From assembly GCA_030689795.1 (NCBI GenBank), contig JAUYEO010000120.1, positions 1 to 31,442 on the forward strand: a DNA stretch of 31,442 nt, read 5' to 3'. Origin of the DNA: Desulfobacterales bacterium. GTDB taxonomy: Bacteria; Desulfobacterota; Desulfobacteria; Desulfobacterales; RPRI01. Both the position numbers and the translations under genes were made by a program. Below the pieces are notes generated by a model. It worked only from the letters and a program-made list of their open reading frames with translations, was not told the DNA's origin and made no database searches. This document shows positions 16,703-23,782 of this stretch, piece after piece (the first letter of the stretch is position 1; each line of letters starts with the position of its first letter).

Positions 16703-16846
16703 GGCTTCGTAAAAAGTTTAAATTTTACCACGAAGGCCACGAAGAGCACGAAGAAAGAAAAAATATAATCTTTTTTAAGATTTGTGAACTTCGTGATCTT
16801 CGTGGTTTTATAAAATTATTAAGCCTTTACGACATTTTACGATTCC
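16703..16846. repeat. Nested palindromic element, MITE-like
   Basis: The outer ends are TCGTAAAAAGT (16707-16717) and ACATTTTACGA (16832-16842), inverted with one mismatch. Inside, ACCACGAAGGCCACGAAG (16727-16744) is inverted against 16789-16806 with 16 of 18 matches. At the centre is AATCTT-TTTT-AAGATT (16767-16782). It occupies most of the 252-base spacer between the ferredoxin operon and the acyltransferase gene and has no coding content. The outer 11-mer recurs exactly at 31335-31345. Confidence 0.6.
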
Positions 16847-16878
16847 TTCAACACCATTGAAAAACGGCAAGGAAAACA

Positions 16879-19053
16879 ATGAATCGTTTTGCGTACAGGA
16901 TGGCAGGTTTTGCGATAAAAACCCTTTCCAGTCTTTCAAAGGCAAGGATATACATCCACGGGAAAGAGAACATACCTGACGGATCGGTCATATTTGTCAT
17001 AAATCACTTTACCCGTATTGAAACACTCTTTCTTCCTTATCATATCTATAATCTCACAAATAATATTCCTGTCTGGTCGCTTGCCGATTACTCTCTTTTC
17101 AAGGGGACCTTCGGAGATGTGCTTGAAAAGGTCGGAGCAGTTTCCACAAAGGATCCGGACCGTGATCTTCTCGTGGTGAAGAGCCTTCTCACGGGAGAGG
17201 CTTCCTGGATAATATTTCCCGAAGGCATGATGGTGAAAGACAAAAAGATTATTGAGAAGGGAAAGTTCATGATCTCATATGCGGGAGGAAAGCATCCTCC
17301 CCATACGGGAGCGGCCACTCTTGCGTTGAGAACCGAATTTTACAGGCAGCGCCTGCGGAAAATGGCAGAGATCATGCCGGATGAAGCAAAGCGTATTGCC
17401 CAGATGTTCGGGATAGATTCCATCGATCCGGTTTTTAAAAGAAACACTTTTATTGTCCCGGTCAATACGACCTATTACCCGATAAGGGGCTATGAAAACG
17501 CCTTGAACAGGCTTGCCGGATATCTTGTTGATGGCATACCGGAACGGATAACGGAAGAGATAATGACCGAAGGGACAATGCTGCTCTCCGGCGTCGATAT
17601 CGATATAAGATTCGGAGAGCCGATAGATATAAGGGAATACACAAAGAATTTCTTCATAAGAAGGGATATCAATTACAGAAAACCCATAAACTTTGATGAT
17701 CCGATACCTTCAAAGCGCCTGATGAAAAACGCTGCTCTTAATATCATGCAGAGATACATGGCATCTGTTTACAGCATGACTACGGTAAATCATGACCATC
17801 TTTTTGCTTCACTATTAATGAAGATGCCGTTTAAAAAGATAGATGAGGATGATTTTAAAAGACGGGTTTTTCTTGTTTCAACCTGCGATATCAAAGAGAC
17901 GGGATGCTTTCTCCACAAAAGCCTCATGGAAGACCAGGTGCATCTTCTGACGGATGACCGTTATAATAAATTCAGCGATTTTATATCGGTCGCCGAAAAA
18001 AAGGGAATTGTGACAAGGCAGGATGGATCCCTTGTAAAAGACTCTTTCAAGTTAAATTTCCCGTTTGATTTTCACAGGCTTCGCATTGAAAACCCTGTTG
18101 CCGTGATGGCAAATGAACTGGAGCCCCTTGCAGGCCTGCAGAAAAGGATAAGGCTCATCTCATTGCAGCCCGGGTTCCGGATAAAACAGAGAGTGTCGGA
18201 ATATCTTCTGGACAGGGCGTTAAAAGAATTTAAAGACGATTACAAGGCATTCCTTATTGCAGGCGAATCCAAAAAAAGCGAAATCGGAATGCCCTTTCTT
18301 GTGAAGGGAAAGACGGCGGAAATCGGAGTTTTGCTTGTTCACGGCTACATGGCAGCCCCTTTTGAGATGAAAGAGCTTGCCGGATACCTAGGGCGGATGG
18401 GAATATGGGTCTACGCTCCGCGCGTTAAAGGGCACGGCACATCTCCCGAAGATCTTGCCGGAAGAAAATATGAGGAATGGATAAAATCGGTTGAAGAGGG
18501 ATATGCGATAATGAGCTCAAAATGCAGGCATGTTGTGGCAGGAGGGTTTTCAAACGGCGCCGGCCTGGCGCTTGAGCTTGCTGCGAGAATAAAAAATTTA
18601 AGCGGGGTTTTTGCAATATGCCCGCCTCTGAAACTGATGGATTTCTCTTCAAGGCTTGTCCCTGCCGTCGATGCATGGAACCGCCTGATGGAGAGATTTC
18701 ACCGGGAAGGAGCCAAAAAAGAGTTTGTTGAAAACCGGCCTGAAAATCCCCATATAAATTATATGAGAAACCCGGTTTCAGGCATAAGGGAGCTTGAGCG
18801 GTTCATGGAATCGGTAGAGCCGAAGCTCTCATCCGTAAGAGCGCCCGCTCTTGTAGTGCAGGCCCATGGCGACCCCGTAGTAAATCCCAAGGGCTCAAGA
18901 AAGGTATACGAACTGCTCGGCTCGGAAAACAAGTCTTATGTTGTATTCAATATTAACCGTCATGTCATTGTAACAGGGGAAGGATCTCATGCTGTCCACA
19001 AGGCGGTAGGGGATTTTATAAGGAGCCTGGGTGCAATCAGCTTTCCGCCTTAA
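16879..19053 (+). CDS. Fusion of a PlsC-type acyltransferase and an alpha/beta hydrolase
   Basis: A 724-aa two-enzyme protein. Residues 1-240 are a lysophospholipid/glycerophosphate acyltransferase domain: NHFTRIE (HX4E, His43 and Glu48), FPEG (113-116) and a later FIVPVNTTYYP strand. Residues about 300-470 are an unassigned linker with GCFLHKSLMEDQVHLL. From about 475 there is an esterase/monoacylglycerol-lipase-like domain: LLVHGYMAAP, GHGTSPEDLAG, nucleophile Ser558 in GGFSNGAG, Asp665 in HGDPVV and His695 in NRHVIV, a complete triad. No signal peptide is seen. The product could remodel lipids by removing and adding acyl chains, which is inference. The 3' end overlaps ktrA, on the opposite strand, by 17 bases. 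Confidence 0.85.
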   Translation: MNRFAYRMAGFAIKTLSSLSKARIYIHGKENIPDGSVIFVINHFTRIETLFLPYHIYNLTNNIPVWSLADYSLFKGTFGDVLEKVGAVSTKDPDRDLLVVKSLLTGEASWIIFPEGMMVKDKKIIEKGKFMISYAGGKHPPHTGAATLALRTEFYRQRLRKMAEIMPDEAKRIAQMFGIDSIDPVFKRNTFIVPVNTTYYPIRGYENALNRLAGYLVDGIPERITEEIMTEGTMLLSGVDIDIRFGEPIDIREYTKNFFIRRDINYRKPINFDDPIPSKRLMKNAALNIMQRYMASVYSMTTVNHDHLFASLLMKMPFKKIDEDDFKRRVFLVSTCDIKETGCFLHKSLMEDQVHLLTDDRYNKFSDFISVAEKKGIVTRQDGSLVKDSFKLNFPFDFHRLRIENPVAVMANELEPLAGLQKRIRLISLQPGFRIKQRVSEYLLDRALKEFKDDYKAFLIAGESKKSEIGMPFLVKGKTAEIGVLLVHGYMAAPFEMKELAGYLGRMGIWVYAPRVKGHGTSPEDLAGRKYEEWIKSVEEGYAIMSSKCRHVVAGGFSNGAGLALELAARIKNLSGVFAICPPLKLMDFSSRLVPAVDAWNRLMERFHREGAKKEFVENRPENPHINYMRNPVSGIRELERFMESVEPKLSSVRAPALVVQAHGDPVVNPKGSRKVYELLGSENKSYVVFNINRHVIVTGEGSHAVHKAVGDFIRSLGAISFPP

Positions 19054-19702
19054 GCTCCTTGATTTTCGAAATATCCTGTTCTTTCCCGAGCAGGATAAGA
19101 ACATCGCTGTCTTTGATCAGAAAACTTGCCGGAGGAACCAGCACAAAGTTTTCGGGGACAAGCTCTTTTATGGCGATCACAAAAACATTATATCTCGCCT
19201 TGAGATCCAGATCTCTTAGTGTTTTTCCGATAAAGGCGCGCGGGGGATCGACCTGGAGAAGATTATAGTCTTCGGCAAGCGGGATAAAGTCAAGTATGTT
19301 GGGTGTGGATAGTCCCCTTGCGACTCTCACGGCCATAGCCATTTCAGGGCGGATGATTTCAGTGGCACCGATTTTTTTCAGTATTTTTGCATGGTCGTCA
19401 TCCAGCGCCTTTGCGAGTATTTTTTTGACTCCTATCTCCTGGAGATGAAGGCAGACCAATATGCTGTTGCTGATCTTTGATCCTGCGCTCAATACCACGC
19501 TGTCCATATTTTCAAGTCCGAGGGCTTTAAGCTTCTCCTTGTCGGTGGCATCCATGACAATGGCTTCCGTGCAGTAAGGGTCTATCTCCTGTATGCGGTT
19601 TCTGTCCTGGTCGATTGCGATAACTTCATTCCCGTCTTCAAAAAGGGCTTTTGCAACATGGAACCCGAATTTTCCGAGACCTATTACTGCAAATTTTTTC
19701 AT
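19037..19702 (-). CDS. ktrA: Potassium uptake regulatory subunit KtrA/TrkA
   Basis: Cytoplasmic RCK protein (221 aa, the usual single RCK_N plus RCK_C size) that gates the KtrB channel in response to nucleotide. The Rossmann start is FAVIGLGKFGFHVAKAL (GxGxxG), with the acidic end of strand 2 in VIAIDQDRNRIQEI. KILAKALDDDHAKILKKIGA and EMAMAVRVARGL are typical of the first lobe, and the C-terminal lobe (about 140-215) ends in SDVLILLGKE. AAGGAG precedes the ATG. ktrB lies 11 bases upstream in the same operon, so the two make a complete Ktr system. Confidence 0.93.
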   Translation of the reverse strand: MKKFAVIGLGKFGFHVAKALFEDGNEVIAIDQDRNRIQEIDPYCTEAIVMDATDKEKLKALGLENMDSVVLSAGSKISNSILVCLHLQEIGVKKILAKALDDDHAKILKKIGATEIIRPEMAMAVRVARGLSTPNILDFIPLAEDYNLLQVDPPRAFIGKTLRDLDLKARYNVFVIAIKELVPENFVLVPPASFLIKDSDVLILLGKEQDISKIKELKAES

Positions 19703-19713
19703 TTTTATCTCCT

Positions 19714-21096
19714 TTACCCGACCATGAGATTCTCTTCGGCGTACTCAATTCCTTTTGGCGCTTCGGCAGTGGTTATTACATATGAAAAAGTAAGTACGCC
19801 GACCCTTCCGATTAACATGGTTATTATTAAAAGGAATTTTCCAAAGCTGTTAATTACGGAGGTTGCGCCCATCGATAGACCCACCGTTCCGAAAGCCGAT
19901 ACCACTTCAAAAAGATAAGAAATAAAACGGTCCGCGTTTTGAATCTCCTTATGCCCGAAATGGTCCGACAATAGAAGAAAAAAAAGAACAAGCGTGACAA
20001 GAGATATCGAAAGCAGGAATATCGAGACGCTCTTTGAAAGGCTCTCCTTTCCGAGAGTTTTCTTGAAAACATTGACCGTGGTGTTTCCCCTTATTCGGTT
20101 TTTTACCAGTGAAAAAAGAACAAATAAAGTCGTTGTTTTTATCCCTCCTCCGCAGGAGCCGGGGGATGCCCCGATGAACATGAGGAGAATGAGGATAGAT
20201 GCCGCGCTGTCGCTCAATAATGACAAATCGACCGTGTTAAAACCGGCCGTGCGGCTTGAAATTGACTGAAAGAGTGAGGCAAGAATGTTTTCAGTAAGGG
20301 TTAATCCCTTAAGAGAGTTGTTCGGCTCCAGTAAAAAGAAAAGGAGAGTGCCGGAAGCAATAAGAATAAAAGTGGTTACGAGAACGGATTTTGTCTGAAC
20401 CGAAACTTTAACCCTCACACCTCTTTTTTTCACGGCAAGGCTGTAGATTTCAAAAACAACCGGAAAGCCTATTCCGCCAAGCACAATGAGTGCGCAGATT
20501 GTGAAATTTAAAAGGTAAGAGCCCGTATAATTCATAAGGTTGTTGTTAAAAAGGCCGAAACCGGCATTGCAGAAAGCTGAAACCGAGTGAAATACGGCCA
20601 TGTAAATCGCCTTTATTGCAGAAAATTCATTTTTCCAGTGGAAAAAGAGAAGAACTGCGCCGGTTCCTTCAACAAGTAGGGTGAAAACGAATATCGATTT
20701 TATAAGTCGATATATATCTTTCCTGGGGGTATGGGCGAATGTCTCCTGCATTGCCATTCTATGCTTGAATGATATGATTTTTCCCAGGAACTGGAACAAT
20801 ACGACCGAAACGGTCATTATCCCGAGACCGCCGAGCTGGATAAGAAGAAGGATGATTATCTGTCCGAAAAGCGTAAAATAAGCGCCGGTATCAAGAACGG
20901 TAAGGCCTGTAACACAGACGGCGGAAGTCGCGGTAAACAGAGCATCGATAAAGGTGATATCCCCGGATGTTGTTGAAAAAGGGAGCATGAGCAGGAATGC
21001 GCCGGCCAGCATTGCGGTCATGAAACTGATCAGAAGAAAAGAAGCCGGGCTCATTCTCCTGAATCTGCTTAAAATAGGACGCATTATATTGCTCAT
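19714..21096 (-). CDS. ktrB: Potassium channel/transporter subunit KtrB/TrkH
   Basis: Membrane subunit of the Ktr potassium uptake system (460 aa) with four pore-repeat units. The four filter-like loops are TSAVCVTGLTV (first), SAFCNAGFGLF (second), SSRTAGFNTVD (third) and VSAFGTVGLSMG (fourth), each with the conserved glycine of the family. Many hydrophobic helices lie between them. The ATG at 21096 has no clear ribosome site; the next Met is only four residues on, so the product hardly changes. ktrA follows after 11 bases. tRNA-Pro lies just upstream on the same strand. Confidence 0.92.
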   Translation of the reverse strand: MSNIMRPILSRFRRMSPASFLLISFMTAMLAGAFLLMLPFSTTSGDITFIDALFTATSAVCVTGLTVLDTGAYFTLFGQIIILLLIQLGGLGIMTVSVVLFQFLGKIISFKHRMAMQETFAHTPRKDIYRLIKSIFVFTLLVEGTGAVLLFFHWKNEFSAIKAIYMAVFHSVSAFCNAGFGLFNNNLMNYTGSYLLNFTICALIVLGGIGFPVVFEIYSLAVKKRGVRVKVSVQTKSVLVTTFILIASGTLLFFLLEPNNSLKGLTLTENILASLFQSISSRTAGFNTVDLSLLSDSAASILILLMFIGASPGSCGGGIKTTTLFVLFSLVKNRIRGNTTVNVFKKTLGKESLSKSVSIFLLSISLVTLVLFFLLLSDHFGHKEIQNADRFISYLFEVVSAFGTVGLSMGATSVINSFGKFLLIITMLIGRVGVLTFSYVITTAEAPKGIEYAEENLMVG

Positions 21097-21152
21097 AAAA
21101 GGATATAAACGATGTAACAGCGTGAAAGGTGAACGGCAAATTAGGATATGTG

Positions 21153-21229
21153 TGGTCGGGACGACTGGATTTGAACCAGCGACCCCAGCGTCCCGAACGC
21201 TGTGCTCTACCAGGCTGAGCCACGTCCCG
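21153..21229 (-). tRNA. tRNA-Pro (anticodon CGG)
   Basis: A 77-nt cloverleaf on the minus strand, including an encoded CCA (21153-21155). The acceptor stem is CGGGACG with CGTCCCG, discriminator A. The D arm is GGCTCAGCCTGGTAGAGC. The anticodon stem CAGCG/CGCTG encloses loop TTCGGGA, giving CGG. The T arm contains GGTTCAAATCC. A promoter lies just upstream (right side) at 21245-21273. Confidence 0.95.
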
Positions 21230-21244
21230 ACTTACAGGCTGTCC

Positions 21245-21273
21245 TATTTATTCCAGTATTACAGTGTTGTCAA
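21245..21273 (-). promoter_or_regulatory. Promoter of tRNA-Pro
   Basis: On the minus strand TTGACA (21268-21273), a 17-base spacer, then TAAATA (21245-21250). The expected start is a few bases before the tRNA 5' end at 21229. The -35 and spacing match the sigma-70 consensus well. Confidence 0.6.
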
Positions 21274-21297
21274 TACTCTTTGTGTATTTGCCGCTCC

Positions 21298-21513
21298 TGG
21301 TCTCTGGTTTTGGGTCTCTGGTTTCTGGTTTATGGTATCAGGCTTTTTAGTCGCTTGATCCCTTGAATCCTCTAATTCTTTCTCAATTAACCATTCGATG
21401 TTCTATGTTCGATGTTCGACGTTCGCACACCTCACGCCTCTCGCCTCACGACTTACGTTTTACTCTTAACCTTTTTTCGCTTTGTGCCCTGTGCCTTTGC
21501 CCCTTTGACCCTT
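21298..21513. repeat. Degenerate phrase-like repeats between tRNA-Pro and purA
   Basis: Three types of imperfect short-period repeat follow one another: GGTCTCTGG/GGTTTCTGG units (21298-21336), TCGATGTTC/TATGTTC/GACGTTC units (21398-21426), and CACGCCTC/CTCACG/CTTACG units (21428-21458) running into CTTTGTGCC and GTGCCTTTG (to 21513). The last part is inside the 3' end of purA. The same words recur at 22858, 23388 and, inverted, at 24940-25022. No gene or RNA is seen in the non-coding part. Confidence 0.65.
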
Positions 21514-22803
21514 GCTTTTCAACGGATTCTTAATCATAATCGTTTCATCTCTTCCGGGTCCTACCGAAACAATATTGATTGATATTTCAGCCAGTTTTTC
21601 AATCTTTCTTAAATAGTTCCTTGTTGTTTTCGGCAGCTCTTTCAGACTTCGAATTCCGGAGATATCCTCATCCCATCCGGGCATCTCTTCGTATACGGGT
21701 TTGCAGGTAGAGAGCACCTTGAGTGATGCCGGAAAGTCCCGTAACAATTTTCCATTATATTCATATCCTGTGCATATCTTCAGAGTTTTCAGTCCCCCGA
21801 GGACATCAAGCTTAGTTATGGCGAGACCGGTCAGACTGTTTAATCTTGCGGCATTTCGGAGAAGAACCATATCGAGCCATCCGCATCTTCTCTTTCTTCC
21901 TGTAGTCGCACCGAATTCATCCCCTTTTTTCTGCATGTAATCGCCTGTTTCATCAAGGAGTTCGGCAGGGAAGGGGCCCTCTCCGACTCTCGTGGTATAC
22001 GCCTTGACAATCCCAACTATGCCTGTGATCTCTTTCGGTCCCACACCTGAACCGCAGCACGCATTGCCGGCAACTGTGTTGGATGATGTTACATACGGGT
22101 AAGTTCCGTGGTCTATATCGAGATGGGTTCCCTGTGCTCCTTCGAAAAGAACATGTTTTCCTTCCTTCATGGCCCTGTGGATAACAACAGATATGTTTGC
22201 AACATAGGGAGCGAGACGTTTGGAGTAGGAAGAGTATTCCTTTATTATACTCTCCGCATCGAGCGCTTCACAGGAAAGATATTTTTCGAGGATAAAATTC
22301 TTTTCGGGAAGTACGGATAAAAGCCTTTCCCTGAAAACTTCAGGATCTACAAGTTCGGCAAACCTAATCCCCCTTCGTGATACCTTGTCGTCGTAGCAGG
22401 GGCCTATCCCGCGGCCGGTTGTACCGATCCTGTTTTTTCCTTTCATGCTTTCGGACGCCACATCTATATTTTTATGGTAAGGCATTATGACATGAGCTTT
22501 TTCACATATCATGAGTTTGTCAGGATCTACCGTCACGCCTTTTTCTTTAAGATAATCTATCTCATCAAGAAGCACTTTGGGATCGACGACGACACCGTTT
22601 CCGATGATGCAGGTTTTTTTCTGCAGAATGCCTGAAGGAACAAGGTGGCTGATGAATTTTTCACCGTTTACGACCATTGTATGGCCGGCATTGTTCCCGC
22701 CCTGAAACCGCACTACCATATCGGCATATTCGGCAAGCAGGTCGACGATTTTGCCTTTGCCTTCATCTCCCCATTGAGTTCCGATGATTACTATATTAGC
22801 CAT
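21466..22803 (-). CDS. purA: Adenylosuccinate synthetase
   Basis: GTP-dependent enzyme that joins IMP and aspartate to adenylosuccinate, the first committed step to AMP (445 aa). The ATG at 22803 is chosen because AAGGAG (22812-22817) sits eight bases upstream and the protein then begins MANIVIIGTQWGDEGKGK; a start 21 bases earlier is open but unsupported. Motifs are GDEGKGK, NNAGHT, GRGIGPCYDDKVSRRG, QGTHLDIDHGTYPYVTSSN and GATTGRKRRCGW, all well conserved. After the normal end near IVSVGPGRDETIMIKNPL there are about 16 extra Lys/Gly-rich residues (KSKGQRGKGTGHKAKKG), encoded by the low-complexity repeat rather than by purA-type sequence. Confidence 0.96.
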   Translation of the reverse strand: MANIVIIGTQWGDEGKGKIVDLLAEYADMVVRFQGGNNAGHTMVVNGEKFISHLVPSGILQKKTCIIGNGVVVDPKVLLDEIDYLKEKGVTVDPDKLMICEKAHVIMPYHKNIDVASESMKGKNRIGTTGRGIGPCYDDKVSRRGIRFAELVDPEVFRERLLSVLPEKNFILEKYLSCEALDAESIIKEYSSYSKRLAPYVANISVVIHRAMKEGKHVLFEGAQGTHLDIDHGTYPYVTSSNTVAGNACCGSGVGPKEITGIVGIVKAYTTRVGEGPFPAELLDETGDYMQKKGDEFGATTGRKRRCGWLDMVLLRNAARLNSLTGLAITKLDVLGGLKTLKICTGYEYNGKLLRDFPASLKVLSTCKPVYEEMPGWDEDISGIRSLKELPKTTRNYLRKIEKLAEISINIVSVGPGRDETIMIKNPLKSKGQRGKGTGHKAKKG

Positions 22804-22811
22804 GGATTTTA

Positions 22812-22817
22812 CTCCTT
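22812..22817 (-). promoter_or_regulatory. Ribosome binding site of purA
   Basis: AAGGAG on the minus strand, eight bases before the ATG at 22803. It fixes the start of purA over the ATG seven codons upstream. Confidence 0.75.
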
Positions 22818-22857
22818 TCTTCAATCTGATCGTGCTTCGTTAACTTAAAAACTCAAA

Positions 22858-22925
22858 ACATTCCTTCGCGCCCTTTGCGTCTTTGCGGTTCAAATTGTTT
22901 TTTTCACGATTCACGACCCACGTTT
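22858..22925. repeat. Phrase-like repeat between tadA and purA
   Basis: CCTTCGCGCC-CTTTGCGTCTTTGCGG followed by TTCACGATTCACGACCCACG. It belongs to the same class as the repeats at 21.4 and 23.4 kb. The last codons and stop of tadA lie inside it. Confidence 0.5.
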
Positions 22926-23375
22926 CTTGATGAAAAACTCCCGTATCAGGCTCCTGCACTCTTCTTCACAAATACCTGATATTATAATGGTTCTATGATT
23001 CAGTCTTTTATCTCCCGCAAAGTTGTAGAGGGAGCCGGCTGCCCCTCCTTTCGGATCATATGTCCCAAAGACCACGCTTTTTATTCTTGCATGAATTACT
23101 GCGCCCATGCACATGATGCATGGTTCGACAGTTACATAAAGAATTGTATTTAACAGCCTGTAATTCTTTATTTTATTCCCGGCTTCTCTCAGCACGAGTA
23201 TCTCTGCGTGAGCCGAAGGATCACAAAGGGATATTGTCCTGTTATATGCGGATGAAAGGACTCCTCCGTTTTCGGCAACGAGTATTGCACCTATAGGAAC
23301 TTCGCCATTTTGTCCAGCCTTTTTTGCCTCGTCAATGGCCCGCTTCATGTATTCTTCATGCATCATGTAATTCAT
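22911..23375 (-). CDS. tadA: tRNA-specific adenosine deaminase TadA
   Basis: Zinc deaminase that converts A34 to inosine in tRNA-Arg(ACG) (154 aa). The ATG at 23375 (MNYMMHEEYMKRAIDEAKKA) is chosen; the frame is open 18 codons further up, but that part is the low-complexity repeat, not TadA-like. No strong ribosome site is seen, and ATGs at 23366 and 23363 are alternatives. Catalytic residues are His56 and Glu58 in DPSAHAEI, and Cys86 and Cys89 in EPCIMCMGA; NGEVPIGAILV and FGTYDPKGGAAGSLYN are typical. The C-terminus ends within repeat DNA. Its substrate tRNA-Arg(ACG) is encoded 169 bases away, on the other strand. Confidence 0.93.
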   Translation of the reverse strand: MNYMMHEEYMKRAIDEAKKAGQNGEVPIGAILVAENGGVLSSAYNRTISLCDPSAHAEILVLREAGNKIKNYRLLNTILYVTVEPCIMCMGAVIHARIKSVVFGTYDPKGGAAGSLYNFAGDKRLNHRTIIISGICEEECRSLIREFFIKKRGS

Positions 23376-23387
23376 GCTTTTCGCTGT

Positions 23388-23470
23388 TAACACCTCACGA
23401 CTTACTCTTAATTTTTCACCCTTTACCATTTTCAGCTTTGTGCCTCAGTGCCTTTGACCCTTTGCCCCTC
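23388..23470. repeat. Phrase-like repeat upstream of tadA
   Basis: CACCTCACG, CTTACTCTTAA, CACCCTTTACC, CTTTGTGCC, GTGCCTTTGACCCTTTGCCCC. The words and their order match the copy at 21428-21513. No gene is seen in it. Confidence 0.6.
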
Positions 23471-23486
23471 GTACTTGTTTTTTCAA

Positions 23487-23515
23487 TTGACATTTTCATG
23501 ACTATAACCTATTAA
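23487..23515 (+). promoter_or_regulatory. Promoter of tRNA-Arg
   Basis: TTGACA (23487-23492), 17-base spacer, TATTAA (23510-23515). The expected start is about 20 bases before the tRNA. Confidence 0.65.
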
Positions 23516-23543
23516 CAGCACAAATTTCAAATCAATTCATTTT

Positions 23544-23620
23544 GCGCCCGTAGCTCAGCTGGATAGAGTGCCGGACTACGAATCCGTAGGTCGAACGTTC
23601 GAATCGTTTCGGGCGCGCCA
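23544..23620 (+). tRNA. tRNA-Arg (anticodon ACG)
   Basis: A 77-nt cloverleaf with encoded CCA (23618-23620). Acceptor GCGCCCG with CGGGCGC, discriminator G. D arm AGCTCAGCTGGATAGAGT. Anticodon stem CGGA/TCCG around CTACGAA gives ACG, whose A34 is the TadA target. The T arm is GAACG-TTCGAAT-CGTTT with one G-T pair. A terminator follows within 15 bases. Confidence 0.95.
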
Positions 23621-23630
23621 ATTTAAACAT

Positions 23631-23662
23631 AAAAAGAGGGCTGCCTTTGCAGCCCTCTTTTT
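23631..23662 (+). terminator. Intrinsic terminator after tRNA-Arg
   Basis: GGGCTGC (23638-23644), loop CTTT, GCAGCCC (23649-23655), flanked by AAAAAGA and TCTTTTT. The stem is perfect and extends through the A/T flanks, so it could work in both directions. Confidence 0.88.
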
Positions 23663-23696
23663 ATGTTTTATAACGCGCTGATGTTTCTTGCAAACC

Positions 23697-23715
23697 GGAT
23701 ACAGATATTGTATCC
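23697..23715. promoter_or_regulatory. Palindrome upstream of gmd
   Basis: GGATAC-AGATATT-GTATCC, a perfect 6-7-6 inverted repeat about 70 bases before the gmd start and downstream of the tRNA terminator. It is operator-like. No clear -35/-10 pair was found next to it. Confidence 0.3.
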
Positions 23716-23782
23716 AATACCTTAAATACTTCGATATATTTTTACGGTCTCGTATTGAAACCATGGAGTGGAACTATAATTT

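Noticed and set aside
23376..23429. N-terminal extension of TadA
   Set aside because: The 18 extra codons are repeat-derived and no TadA begins this way.
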